From assembly GCF_007828865.1 (NCBI RefSeq), contig NZ_VIVK01000001.1, positions 62,001 to 126,000 on the forward strand: a DNA stretch of 64,000 nt, read 5' to 3'. Position numbers and translations under genes: made by a program. The stretch is from Kribbella amoyensis. GTDB lineage: Bacteria > Actinomycetota > Actinomycetes > Propionibacteriales > Kribbellaceae. Shown here one piece after another: positions 27,350 to 35,401 of the stretch (its first letter is position 1; each line of letters opens with the position of its first letter). The notes under the pieces were generated by a model. It worked only from the letters and a program-made list of their open reading frames with translations, was not told the origin of the DNA and ran no database searches.

Positions 27350-28192
27350 CTACTTCCCGGGGTCACGCGCGGCCAGCACCGCGTCGTACACGGTCCGTTT
27401 CGGCACCCCGTACCGCTTGGCCACGTCCGAGATCGCCTGCTTACGCGGTGTCCCGGCCTCCTCGTCGGTCGCCACCTCGGCCGCGAGCTCGGCCGGCGTC
27501 AGGATCCGCGCCTTGTCCGCCCCGGCGACCACCACCGTGATCTCGCCCCGGACGCCCGCGGCGGCCCAGTCCGCCAGCTCCCCGACCGGGCCCCGCTTGA
27601 CCTCCTCGTAGGTCTTCGTCAGCTCCCGGCAGACCGCGATCCGCCGGTCCGCGCCGAACACCTCGGCCATCGCCTCCAGCGACTGCGCGAGCCGGTGCGG
27701 CGCCTCGAAGAACACCATCGTCCGCCGCTCGTCCTTCAGCTCCGACAGCGTCCGCCCCCGCTCCCCCGGCTTCCGCGGCAGGAACCCCTCGAAGCTGAAC
27801 CGATCCACCGGCAACCCGCTCAGCGCGAGCGCGGTCAGCACCGCCGAAGGCCCCGGGACCGCGGTCACCTCCACCCCGGCCTCGATCGCGGCCGCCACCA
27901 ACCGGTACCCAGGATCCGAAACACTCGGCATCCCCGCATCCGTCACCACAACGACGGTCTGCCCCTCGACGAGCGCCCCGACCAACTCCGGAGTCCGCTC
28001 CCGCTCGTTCCCCTCGAAGAAGCTCGTCACCCGCCCCCGCACCGCGATCCCGAGCTCCGAAGTCAACCGCCGCAACCGCCGAGTGTCCTCAGCAGCCACC
28101 GCATCAGCCTCGCCGAGCACCCGCGCCAACCGCGGCGTAGCATCCCCCAGATCCCCGATCGGAGTCCCCGCCAAGATCAGTCGCCCACTCAT
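27350..28192 (-). CDS. rsmI: 16S rRNA (C1402-2'-O)-methyltransferase
   Basis: A 280-residue tetrapyrrole-methylase-fold enzyme that 2'-O-methylates C1402 in the 16S rRNA decoding centre. The N-terminal LILAGTPIGDLGDATPR, EDTRRLRRL, VTDAGMPSVSDPGYRL and the GFLPRK segment are characteristic. The C-terminus has an HTH-like tail (KQAISDVAKRYGVPKRTVYD). The start at ATG 28192 overlaps the stop of the VapC-type gene by four bases (ATGA), so it should be translated from the toxin-antitoxin transcript unless an internal promoter exists. Confidence 0.96.
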   Translation of the reverse strand: MSGRLILAGTPIGDLGDATPRLARVLGEADAVAAEDTRRLRRLTSELGIAVRGRVTSFFEGNERERTPELVGALVEGQTVVVVTDAGMPSVSDPGYRLVAAAIEAGVEVTAVPGPSAVLTALALSGLPVDRFSFEGFLPRKPGERGRTLSELKDERRTMVFFEAPHRLAQSLEAMAEVFGADRRIAVCRELTKTYEEVKRGPVGELADWAAAGVRGEITVVVAGADKARILTPAELAAEVATDEEAGTPRKQAISDVAKRYGVPKRTVYDAVLAARDPGK

Positions 28193-28605
28193 GGGAGAAG
28201 CACGAACGACGCGGTGTGGCGGGGCCGGACAACGCTGAAGTCCCGCCGGTCCAGCGTCGCGATCTCCCGCGCGCCCAACTCCTCCGCGGTCGCCACCACC
28301 GAGGCATCGGCAACTCCGAGCGGCAGGTCGGCGTACTTCTCCATCAGCTCGGCGATCCGGTCCAGAACGATCTCGCACTCGGCGACCGCGAAGTCGCCGG
28401 CCGCGAGCGAGCGGATGAAATCGGCCTCGACCTTGGGCCCCGCCTCGCGCTGGATGAGGTAGCACGCCTCCGGAATCACGAAACTCGGTACGACCAGTTG
28501 CTCACCGCTCAGATGCGCGGAGGTGAACAGGTCGACGCACGTCCGGTGGTCGTCGTCCGCGTACAGGACAGCGGCCACCAGCGGTCCGGTGTCGACGATG
28601 ATCAC
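28189..28605 (-). CDS. PIN-domain toxin, VapC type
   Basis: A 138-residue PIN-domain protein. Acidic residues of the Mg2+-dependent RNase site are visible: D5 in IIVDTGPLVAAV, the Glu in VIPEACYLIQ, and the Asp in GVADASVVATA with LDRRDFSVV at the C-terminus. VapC toxins cleave tRNA or rRNA. The GTG start at 28605 overlaps the antitoxin stop (GTGA), and its stop overlaps the rsmI start. Gene order antitoxin-toxin is standard. Confidence 0.9.
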   Translation of the reverse strand: MIIVDTGPLVAAVLYADDDHRTCVDLFTSAHLSGEQLVVPSFVIPEACYLIQREAGPKVEADFIRSLAAGDFAVAECEIVLDRIAELMEKYADLPLGVADASVVATAEELGAREIATLDRRDFSVVRPRHTASFVLLP

Positions 28606-28841
28606 GAACGCCGGCCGAGCTCGTCTCGCAGGATCTCCTCGTTCCGGGCCGCGATGTCGGGCGCGCTTCCCGCCGCGGCGCCGAACCACGACGGCGGCCA
28701 CGGGCGCTGCTCGGCCGAGTCACGCCGGCGCATCCGCAGCCGGTGCCGCAAGATCGCGCGCATGTCCGGCACCAGCTCCGCGGCGGCGTCGTCCGGCAGC
28801 TCGTCGATCAGAGCGTGCAGCTCTTCCCGTGGCGTACTCAT
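28602..28841 (-). CDS. Antitoxin partner of the PIN-domain toxin
   Basis: A 79-residue protein whose first half is acidic and helical (REELHALIDELPDDAAAELVPDM), with an Arg-rich middle (RHRLRMRRR) and an acidic C-terminal helix (IAARNEEILRDELG) that would insert in the toxin active site. It precedes the VapC-type gene with a four-base overlap. No clear DNA-binding fold of the AbrB, RHH or Phd type is visible, so the subgroup is unassigned. Confidence 0.75.
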   Translation of the reverse strand: MSTPREELHALIDELPDDAAAELVPDMRAILRHRLRMRRRDSAEQRPWPPSWFGAAAGSAPDIAARNEEILRDELGRRS

Positions 28842-28958
28842 GACCCCAGTCTAGGAGGTCGGCCCGACCGGAAACCGGATATCCACAGGCCCGGCCCACC
28901 GAGGTTCCGCTCGCTGAACCGTGGCGCCGACGCCCGGTGGTACGGCGGGCTCCGTACC

Positions 28959-30620
28959 ATGGCGGGCGTGACTGCCGTGATCGATGACCAGAGTGCGACC
29001 CGGGAGATGTTGGGACGGGACGCGCTGGGACGACGGCTGCCGCCGCTGAAGCAGCGGCTCTATCCGCCGATGCCGAAGGATTTCGAGGGCGGCTGGATCG
29101 CCACCCTGGCGATCACGGCGCTCGCCGCGATCCTGCGGTTCTGGAATCTCGGCAACCCGGTGAAGTTCGTCTTCGACGAGACCTACTACGCCAAGGACGC
29201 CTACTCCCTGCTGCAGTTCGGGTACGCGCGGCAGTTCATCGACAAGCCGGAGGGGATCGCGGACAAGCAGATCCTGGCCGGCAACCTGGACGTGTTCAAG
29301 GACACCCCGAGCCTCACCGTGCACCCCGAGGTCGGCAAGTGGATGATCGCGGCCGGCGAGCAGTTGTTCGGAATGAACACGTTCGGCTGGCGGTTCATGC
29401 CGGCCCTGTTCGGCACCCTGACCGTGCTGCTGCTGATCCGCACCGTCCGCCGGATGACCCGCTCGACCCTGATCGGCTGCATCGCCGGCCTGCTGCTCGC
29501 GGTCGACGGCCTGCACTTCGTGATGTCCCGGGTCGCCCTGCTCGACATCTTCCTCGCGTTCTGGCTGGTCGCGGCCGTCTCCTGCCTGGTCGCCGACCGT
29601 GACTGGACCCGCCGCCGGCACGCCGACACGCTCACCGACGACGGCACCCTGCCCGAGGGCAAGACCCTCGGCCGCTGGTTGCTGCTGCGCCCCTGGCGGA
29701 TCACGGCCGGCGTCTGCTTCGGCCTCGCGCTCGGTACCAAGTGGAGCGCGGTCTGGGTGATCGCCGGCTTCGGCATCCTCGTCTTCGCCTGGGACCTCGG
29801 CGCCCGCCGCGCCCTCGGCGTACGGCACGCGTTCTGGAAGTCGGCGCTGGTCGACGGCATCCCGGCGTTCCTCAGCATCGTCCTGGTCGCCCTCGTCACG
29901 TACACCGCGTCCTGGACCGGCTGGCTGCTCAACGACAACTCCTACGACCACGACTACGCGTCCAAGAACCCGGCGACCGGCGTGATGAAGGTCGTGCCCG
30001 ACGACTTCCGCTCCCTGATCCACTACCACCAGGAAGTGCTGTCCTTCCACACCGGCGACTACATCAAGAACGCCACCCACCCGTACGCGTCCCACCCGGC
30101 CGGCTGGCCCATCATCGCCCGCCCGATCGGCTTCGACGCGGTGAACGACATCAAGCCCGGTACCAGCGGCTGCGACGCCCCGGCCAACTCCAACTGCCTC
30201 TCGGTGATCTCGGCCGTCGGTACGCCGCTGCTGTGGTGGGGCGGTGCCCTCGCCCTGATCGCCGCGCTGGTCCTCTGGATCGCGCAACGGGACTGGCGCT
30301 TCGGCGTCCCGATCGTCGGCTACCTGACCTGCTGGGTCCCGTGGTTCTTCTTCGACGACAGACCGATCTTCTTCTTCTACGCCGTCACCATGGTCCCGTT
30401 CACGGTGATGGCGCTCTCCCTGGCTCTCGGCAAGATCCTCGGCCCGGCCAGAGTCGCGCTCCAGGCCGCAACCCCCCGAAGACTGATCGGCAGCGCGGTC
30501 GTCGGCGCCTTCGTGGTCCTGGTGGTCCTCAACTTCGCCTACATCTGGCCCATCCTCACCGACCAGGTCCTCGCCTACATGGACTGGCGCAACCGCATGT
30601 GGTTCAAGTCCTGGATCTAG
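28959..30620 (+). CDS. Protein O-mannosyltransferase (GT39, PMT)
   Basis: A 553-residue membrane enzyme of the PMT/GT39 family, which mannosylates secreted proteins on Ser/Thr from polyprenyl-phosphate mannose. The first extracellular loop has the acidic pair FVFDETYYAKD; about ten transmembrane segments follow, with HPEVGKWMI and a final cluster of helices ending MWFKSWI. In M. tuberculosis the homologue sits beside rsmI as here. The start is uncertain: ATG 28959 is used, but GTG 28968 is possible and the upstream ribosome site is weak, so the mRNA may be nearly leaderless. Confidence 0.93.
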   Translation: MAGVTAVIDDQSATREMLGRDALGRRLPPLKQRLYPPMPKDFEGGWIATLAITALAAILRFWNLGNPVKFVFDETYYAKDAYSLLQFGYARQFIDKPEGIADKQILAGNLDVFKDTPSLTVHPEVGKWMIAAGEQLFGMNTFGWRFMPALFGTLTVLLLIRTVRRMTRSTLIGCIAGLLLAVDGLHFVMSRVALLDIFLAFWLVAAVSCLVADRDWTRRRHADTLTDDGTLPEGKTLGRWLLLRPWRITAGVCFGLALGTKWSAVWVIAGFGILVFAWDLGARRALGVRHAFWKSALVDGIPAFLSIVLVALVTYTASWTGWLLNDNSYDHDYASKNPATGVMKVVPDDFRSLIHYHQEVLSFHTGDYIKNATHPYASHPAGWPIIARPIGFDAVNDIKPGTSGCDAPANSNCLSVISAVGTPLLWWGGALALIAALVLWIAQRDWRFGVPIVGYLTCWVPWFFFDDRPIFFFYAVTMVPFTVMALSLALGKILGPARVALQAATPRRLIGSAVVGAFVVLVVLNFAYIWPILTDQVLAYMDWRNRMWFKSWI

Positions 30621-30671
30621 CCGGCGCCGGGAACTCCCACACCGCGCCGCCAACCGTCTAGCCAGATTGCC

Positions 30672-30701
30672 TTGATTCCGTCTATCTGCCTAGCCTATTC
30701 T
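30672..30701 (+). promoter_or_regulatory. Putative promoter of hicAB
   Basis: TTGATT (30672-30677) and TATTCT (30696-30701) are 18 bases apart and lie directly before the GTG codons at 30703/30706. Transcription would begin close to the hicA start, giving a very short leader. Confidence 0.45.
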
Positions 30702-30702
30702 C

Positions 30703-30912
30703 GTGGTGAGCGAGATGCCGACGCGCAAAGTCGTCAAGGCCTTCAAGGACGCCGGGTGGAAACGACTCCGCACCGTGGGTTCGCACAGTATCTACGGCTG
30801 CCCGTGCGGCGATCACTCGTTCAGCCTGCCGGACGGGCATCGTGAGATCTCGCCTGGCGTGGTCCGCTAGTTCGAGCTGGCGCTTGCCGAGTGTGAGGGG
30901 GACGACCGATGA
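30703..30912 (+). pseudogene. hicA: HicA-type mRNA interferase toxin with a nonsense codon
   Basis: From ATG 30715 the frame encodes 51 residues with the HicA core: a basic N-terminus (PTRKVVKAFKDAGWK), the RNase motif TVGSHSIYG with the catalytic His24, and SLPDGHREISPGVVR. TAG at 30868-30870 then stops it. In the same frame the sequence continues FELALAECEGDDR and ends at TGA 30910-30912, which overlaps the hicB start by the usual four bases. The missing piece is the final helix, so an AAG, GAG or CAG codon has probably mutated to TAG. Either the toxin is inactive or a short form persists. GTG 30703 or 30706 could also start it. Confidence 0.75.
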
Positions 30913-31583
30913 GGCACTTCGAGGCGATGGTGACCCGCGACGGCCGGTGGTGGATGATCGCGATCCCCGGACTCGACGGCCTCACCCAGGCCCGGCGGTT
31001 GGACGAGGTCGAGCGGATGGCGCGCGAGTACATTGCGGTGACGCTCGACATACCTCTGTCGGAGGTGTCGGTCACGGTGTCCGGCGTCGAAGTCGCAGGA
31101 CAGGACGTCCTGGCAACGAAGACCCTCGTCGAGGATCTCCGCCGCTACACGGGCGAGCTCGAGCAGTTCGTCGCGGACCTCACTCGCCAGTTCGCCTCCG
31201 CGCTGTCGGCCGAGAAGGTGCCGGTCCGGGACGTGAGTACCGTCCTCGGCGTCTCCCACCAACGCGTCTCGCAACTGGTGCAAGCTGCCGACGGGCAGAA
31301 GCGCTCCACCTTGGCGGACGTTCTCGAGACCGCACAGGCAGAGCACCAGCACGATCTGACGGTCCGCCTCGCTCCGGGCCAGGCACCTGTGGTCCTGGAG
31401 GTCCAACCTTCGAAGGGCCTCGGCGAACGCGCTCGGACGAATCCCGCCAAGGCACCAGCCGAACCGCGCCCTGAGTCACCCCGTCCCGGAGCGCCTACTG
31501 CACCGGCCTTCACTCCGGCGATCGGACGCAAATCGATCGCCGGACGCCCCGGCACCAGGAAGCGAAAAGCCAACGCCCGCTGA
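30909..31583 (+). CDS. hicB: HicB-type antitoxin with helix-turn-helix
   Basis: A 224-residue protein. Residues about 1-65 form a HicB-like RNase-H-fold antitoxin domain (FEAMVTRDGRWWMIAIPGL through YIAVTLDIP). A helix-turn-helix follows near 105-125 (VRDVSTVLGVSHQRVSQLVQ). The last about 85 residues are Pro/Ala/Arg-rich and probably disordered; this makes it longer than typical HicB. ATG 30909 overlaps the original hicA stop (ATGA). The gene appears intact although the toxin is not. Confidence 0.85.
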   Translation: MRHFEAMVTRDGRWWMIAIPGLDGLTQARRLDEVERMAREYIAVTLDIPLSEVSVTVSGVEVAGQDVLATKTLVEDLRRYTGELEQFVADLTRQFASALSAEKVPVRDVSTVLGVSHQRVSQLVQAADGQKRSTLADVLETAQAEHQHDLTVRLAPGQAPVVLEVQPSKGLGERARTNPAKAPAEPRPESPRPGAPTAPAFTPAIGRKSIAGRPGTRKRKANAR

Positions 31584-31639
31584 CGAAACTCAGCGAGCTG
31601 TTCGTCAGCCTGTCCTCAAGCCCGGAAGACGAGCCGGGT

Positions 31640-32305
31640 TCAGTGGCCGAGTTGGCCGTGGCCCTTCTTGTTCTTCTTGGGCTTGGCTGCTTGGCCGCTG
31701 ACTCCGCCGAAGAGGGCCAGCCCTTTCAGAACGACGACCGGGGCCGTCGGGTCGATGTCCTCGGTACCGCGGCCGCCGAAGCCGCCGAAGATGCCGACGC
31801 CGTGGTTGCGGACCTCCACGCCTGCGGGGACGGTCACATCGATCCCGCCGAAGACCGCGAACGCGTACACGGTGACCTCGCGGCCCTCGAAAACCGCGTT
31901 GGTCATGTCCAGGTCGTACCCGCCGAAGAGGGCGAGCGCGTTGGTCCGCCGCTTGACCCGCCACCGGCCCTTGCGCTCGCCGCCCCCGAAGATGCCGATC
32001 ACCGTGTCGAAGCTGTCCTGCGGGTCGGCCGGCTCCTCGATCGGTACGACGCCCTGGCCGGGAGCCGGGACCGGCGCCGTGGCCGGGCGGAAGGGCTGGC
32101 CGGGGACGGCGAGGTCCTGGGTGATCGGCTCGAGTTCGCCGAGAGTGCGGGCGCTGAGCGTCTGCTCGAGCCGCTCGCTGTGCTCGTCCTGGGTGAGCCG
32201 GCCCGCCATCAACGCCTCGCGCAGTACCTCGACCACCTGGTCGCGGTCGGAGTCGGACGCCCGCAGATGCGACTGCGGGTTCGGGCGGTCGGGCAGGTTC
32301 TCCAT
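31640..32305 (-). CDS. DUF1707 / LiaF-like cell-envelope stress protein
   Basis: A 221-residue cytoplasmic-facing protein. The N-terminal DUF1707 domain (LRASDSDRDQVVEVLREALMAGRLTQDEH, split here as LRASDSDRDQVVEVLREALM then AGRLTQDEHSERL) is followed by a linker and a DUF2154/LiaF C-terminal-like beta domain with repeated FGG motifs (IGIFGGG, ALFGGYD, VFGGIDVTVP, GIFGGFGG, ALFGGVSG). No transmembrane segment is visible. Such proteins are linked to envelope-stress sensing in Gram-positive bacteria; the function here is inferred. The start is ATG 32305. Confidence 0.85.
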   Translation of the reverse strand: MENLPDRPNPQSHLRASDSDRDQVVEVLREALMAGRLTQDEHSERLEQTLSARTLGELEPITQDLAVPGQPFRPATAPVPAPGQGVVPIEEPADPQDSFDTVIGIFGGGERKGRWRVKRRTNALALFGGYDLDMTNAVFEGREVTVYAFAVFGGIDVTVPAGVEVRNHGVGIFGGFGGRGTEDIDPTAPVVVLKGLALFGGVSGQAAKPKKNKKGHGQLGH

Positions 32306-32439
32306 GGACCGAACGATATCCGGCCCTCCGGGCACACCGGAACAAGAATTCCCCGTACTCCGGGCCGCACCCCAAAACACCCGGGCCCACCCGGGGATCC
32401 CCCGGACCCCGCCCCGTCCAACCACCCCAACCCCGCGAC

Positions 32440-32484
32440 CACCTCGCCCACCTCGCCCACCTCGCCGGCCTCGCCGGCCTCGCC
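32440..32484 (+). repeat. Five tandem 9-bp units
   Basis: CACCTCGCC occurs three times in a row (32440-32466), then GGCCTCGCC twice (32467-32484). It lies between the DUF1707 gene and the MFS gene, immediately beside a stem-loop. The whole 32306-32571 gap has no gene. Confidence 0.7.
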
Positions 32485-32520
32485 GGGACCTGGGACAGGT
32501 AATTCCCTGTGCCAGGTCCC
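32485..32520 (-). terminator. Stem-loop at the end of the metallophore-type operon
   Basis: GGGACCTGGGACAGG (32485-32499) pairs with CCTGTGCCAGGTCCC (32506-32520) with one mismatch and a six-base loop. It lies 52 bases downstream of the MFS stop on the minus strand and is the likely end of the eight-gene transcript. Confidence 0.6.
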
Positions 32521-32571
32521 GAGTTGGTGTTCGAGGTTGGTCCGCGGAGACCGGCCGAGCCGGGGCGAAAG

Positions 32572-33819
32572 CTAGCTGGTTGGGCGGCGTACCTGGGTGG
32601 CGAAGACTAACGCGATCAGCGTGATCGTGCCGAAGGCGAGCGCCGTCCCCGGGTAGCCCGCGAACCCCAGGCCGACCCCACCGAGCGCTGCTCCGAGGAA
32701 GACGCCCAGGGACATCCCCGAAGCGTTCACGCTCAACGCCGAACCCCGCAGATCCCCACTCCGGCGGACCAGCAGCGTCGTCACGCAGGCCGCGACGGTC
32801 GCGTGGCTCACGCCCATCAGCGCCGTCAGGACCAGCGTCGTCGGCAAGGTCGGTGAGAAGTAGAACGCCACGACGCTCACCAACGCCGCCGACAACCCCA
32901 GCACCAGCAGCTTCTCCGGGCCCAGCCAGTTCCGGTCGAGGGCCAGGTACCGACCGGCGAACAGGTTCCCCACGAAGAAGGACGCGCCGCTCAACGACCA
33001 CACCAGCGCGAACCACCCCGGCGCCAGCTCGAACTGCTCGTCGTAGAACGCCGCCAGGTACGCCAGGTACCCCATGAACGCGGCCGTCCGCAGCATCGCC
33101 ACCACGAGCAACGGGACCGCACCCGGAATCCGCGCCAGCTCCCGGTACGTCGCGAGGTAGCTCACCCGCTGACCACCGGACCGCGCCGGCGCCTTCCGCC
33201 CACGCCCCCGCCAGAAGAACGCGAGCGACAACAGCACCGAGATCGCGGCAGCGGCCAGCAGATTCCCCCGCCAGCCCCACAACAACCCCGGGACGGCGAG
33301 CACGGGCGCGGCCAGCATCGCCATCATCGACGTGGTCGCGGAGACCAGGGTCGCCGCCCGTCCAGCCGCTGCCGGCGAGGCGAAACGGTCAGCCGCCGCG
33401 GCACCGATCGACGGGCCGAGGATCGACGTCGACGCACCGATCAGCAGGCAGAACGCGGCCAGCGCGAAGACGTTGCCGACAGCACCCAAAGCCGCCGACA
33501 CCCCGAGCAGCAACAACCCACCGGCCGCGACCAGCTCGCGCGGAAGCCGGTCGATCAACGGCGCCAGCGCGAACCCGACCACCAGTGCCGCGAGTCCGCC
33601 GAGCCCCCGCAGCCCGCCGATCTCGGCCACCGTGCCGTTCGCGGCTTCGGCGATCGGCACCAGGTACATCCCGAACACCGTGAACGGGATCAGGCTGATC
33701 GTCGACGCCAGCAGGAACGGCCACAGCCGCCGGGCCATCCGCAGATCGCCCGGCACCTCCTCCCGGGGCGGGACATCGGGTGGTACGGACACAGCAGGGG
33801 TCCGGCTGTCGGTGCTCAC
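32572..33819 (-). CDS. MFS transporter, probable exporter of the operon product
   Basis: A 415-residue major facilitator superfamily protein with twelve predicted transmembrane helices. A loop of about 20 basic residues (WRGRGRKAPARSGGQ) sits between the two six-helix halves. It is the last gene of the minus-strand operon that begins at 41359. With biosynthetic genes between it and an importer, it probably exports the metabolite the operon makes. The GTG start at 33819 overlaps the preceding stop by four bases. Confidence 0.92.
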   Translation of the reverse strand: MSTDSRTPAVSVPPDVPPREEVPGDLRMARRLWPFLLASTISLIPFTVFGMYLVPIAEAANGTVAEIGGLRGLGGLAALVVGFALAPLIDRLPRELVAAGGLLLLGVSAALGAVGNVFALAAFCLLIGASTSILGPSIGAAAADRFASPAAAGRAATLVSATTSMMAMLAAPVLAVPGLLWGWRGNLLAAAAISVLLSLAFFWRGRGRKAPARSGGQRVSYLATYRELARIPGAVPLLVVAMLRTAAFMGYLAYLAAFYDEQFELAPGWFALVWSLSGASFFVGNLFAGRYLALDRNWLGPEKLLVLGLSAALVSVVAFYFSPTLPTTLVLTALMGVSHATVAACVTTLLVRRSGDLRGSALSVNASGMSLGVFLGAALGGVGLGFAGYPGTALAFGTITLIALVFATQVRRPTS

Positions 33820-34637
33820 GTGCGGGTGACTCCGTCCTGGCAGTGGTAGCGGTACAGGCTCGTCGGGCGGGAGCTGAACTGGGAGAAGGGGAAAGGCTCC
33901 GCGGACAAGGCGGTGACACCGGAACCGAGGAAGGACCGGATCACGGCGCTTCCGGTCTGAGCATAGACCGCGAGCGGCTTCTCTTGCTCACGGCAACGGT
34001 CAACGAGGACGTCGAAACTCCCGTTGGACAACGTCATTCCAGTCGCCACCACCGCATCGGCGGCGTCGATTACCTCCGTCATGTCGCGGGAAACCGGCAG
34101 CCCGGACGCCGTCTCGCTCAGGTTGAAATCGCAGGGCAGACAGATACCGCCTCGTGATGTGATCGCGTCGACCAACGGGTTCACCACGCCGATCAAGGCG
34201 ACCTTCGAGCCCTCCTGGACGTCGAGCAACCCGGCCACCGCGGCGTCCCGGGCCCGGGCGCGCACATCGGGCGTACCGGGCGGCAGGACGACCTCCTCGG
34301 CCCCGGCGGCGATGTGGTGCGGCTCGACCGCGGCCAGGTAGGCGTCCAGGGCGGCGATCCGTACCGGCAAGGGCGCCGCCGAGATCAAGGCGTCGAGCGG
34401 GACACCGGACGCCTCGGCGCAGAACGAAGGATCCAGCTCGCCGGCCTCGAAGGAGCACGCCCCGAACACCTCGCCGACCCGCAGCAGGACGTAGTAGTTC
34501 CGGTACGTCACCTCGGCCCCGGGCAACCGGGTGGTGTTGTGCAACCAGAAGGCGCTGGTCACGGACATCGTGGACGGCGCGGGACCGAGGTCACCGGCGA
34601 GGACGGAGGAGGTCAACGTGGCCACGGAAGCGGTCAT
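33816..34637 (-). CDS. DUF4213/DUF364-type Rossmann-like protein
   Basis: A 273-residue protein resembling the DUF4213-DUF364 family, described in databases as a putative heavy-metal chelation protein. Visible signs are the N-terminal enolase-like region (ATLTSSVLAGDLGPAPSTMSV) and the Rossmann-like half (KVALIGVVNPLV, ADAVVATGMTLSNGS). Family members recur in metal-responsive loci. It overlaps its neighbours on both sides by four bases. A role in making or handling a metal-binding metabolite fits the context but is not shown by the sequence itself. Confidence 0.75.
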   Translation of the reverse strand: MTASVATLTSSVLAGDLGPAPSTMSVTSAFWLHNTTRLPGAEVTYRNYYVLLRVGEVFGACSFEAGELDPSFCAEASGVPLDALISAAPLPVRIAALDAYLAAVEPHHIAAGAEEVVLPPGTPDVRARARDAAVAGLLDVQEGSKVALIGVVNPLVDAITSRGGICLPCDFNLSETASGLPVSRDMTEVIDAADAVVATGMTLSNGSFDVLVDRCREQEKPLAVYAQTGSAVIRSFLGSGVTALSAEPFPFSQFSSRPTSLYRYHCQDGVTRT

Positions 34638-35392
34638 GGCAGATCGGCCAGCCTTTCGGCGTCGTAGGTCAGGGCGGACAACTGGGGACGGCCGGCGGGC
34701 TGGAAGCAGTACAGCAGCGACCGCCGGTCCGTCGCCGTCCGGTTCGGGGCCGACCGGTGCACCATCAGCCCCGGGAACATCAGCACCGATCCGGCCGGAG
34801 CCTCGATGGTCACGGCCGCGTCCTCGTCGACCGTGCGTGGATCGACCAGCAGACCGGTCGGTTCGCGGGGATCCCGCCGGGCCGGGCCGCGCGCCTGGCT
34901 GCCCGGGACCAGCGTGAGCGCGCCGTTCGCGACCGTGTTGTCGTCGAGCATCACGATCGCTGTGGCGATGTCGTACGCCGCGTCGCCCGCGCAGCAGTAC
35001 CAGTACGGGAAGTCCTGGTGCCAGGCGAACTCGGACCCGACCCCGGCCCGTTTGAAGTTCAGCTTCGCCACGAACGGACCGACCTCGGCCGCTCCCAGCA
35101 TCGCCGTCATCGGCCGGGTCAGCCGCTCCTCGCTCCACAGCGCCTCGAACTCCGGTGCCAGGTGCGCGACCGGCGACAACGAGCGCACCGCCTTGCCGGG
35201 CGCGTCCGGCTCCCAGTGGATCGTGGTGCCGTCGATCCGCTCCAGCCGGTGCCCGTCCGGCCAGACCGTCAGCTCGGTCTCACCTGCTTCGGCGGCGGAC
35301 ACCACCTCCGCGTGCACGCGTTCGACGACGTCCCGTAACCGCTCGACTTCCGTTGCCGTGAACAACTGAGGCAACAGCGCATACCCCGTCAT
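34634..35392 (-). CDS. PhyH-type Fe(II)/2-oxoglutarate dioxygenase in the metallophore-type operon
   Basis: A 252-residue phytanoyl-CoA dioxygenase-family oxygenase. The iron ligands are HQD (H125, D127, in EFAWHQDFPYWY) and H212 (LMVHRSAPN), with Arg residues just after for 2-oxoglutarate. It would hydroxylate a small metabolite, most likely the amino-acid product of the adjacent PLP enzyme. It overlaps the DUF364-type gene by four bases and follows the PLP gene by nine bases. Confidence 0.87.
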   Translation of the reverse strand: MTGYALLPQLFTATEVERLRDVVERVHAEVVSAAEAGETELTVWPDGHRLERIDGTTIHWEPDAPGKAVRSLSPVAHLAPEFEALWSEERLTRPMTAMLGAAEVGPFVAKLNFKRAGVGSEFAWHQDFPYWYCCAGDAAYDIATAIVMLDDNTVANGALTLVPGSQARGPARRDPREPTGLLVDPRTVDEDAAVTIEAPAGSVLMFPGLMVHRSAPNRTATDRRSLLYCFQPAGRPQLSALTYDAERLADLP

Positions 35393-35401
35393 GATCTTAG
35401 G

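Noticed and set aside
32440..32484. CRISPR-like array
   Set aside because: The 9-bp units are contiguous and have no spacers; it is a simple tandem repeat.
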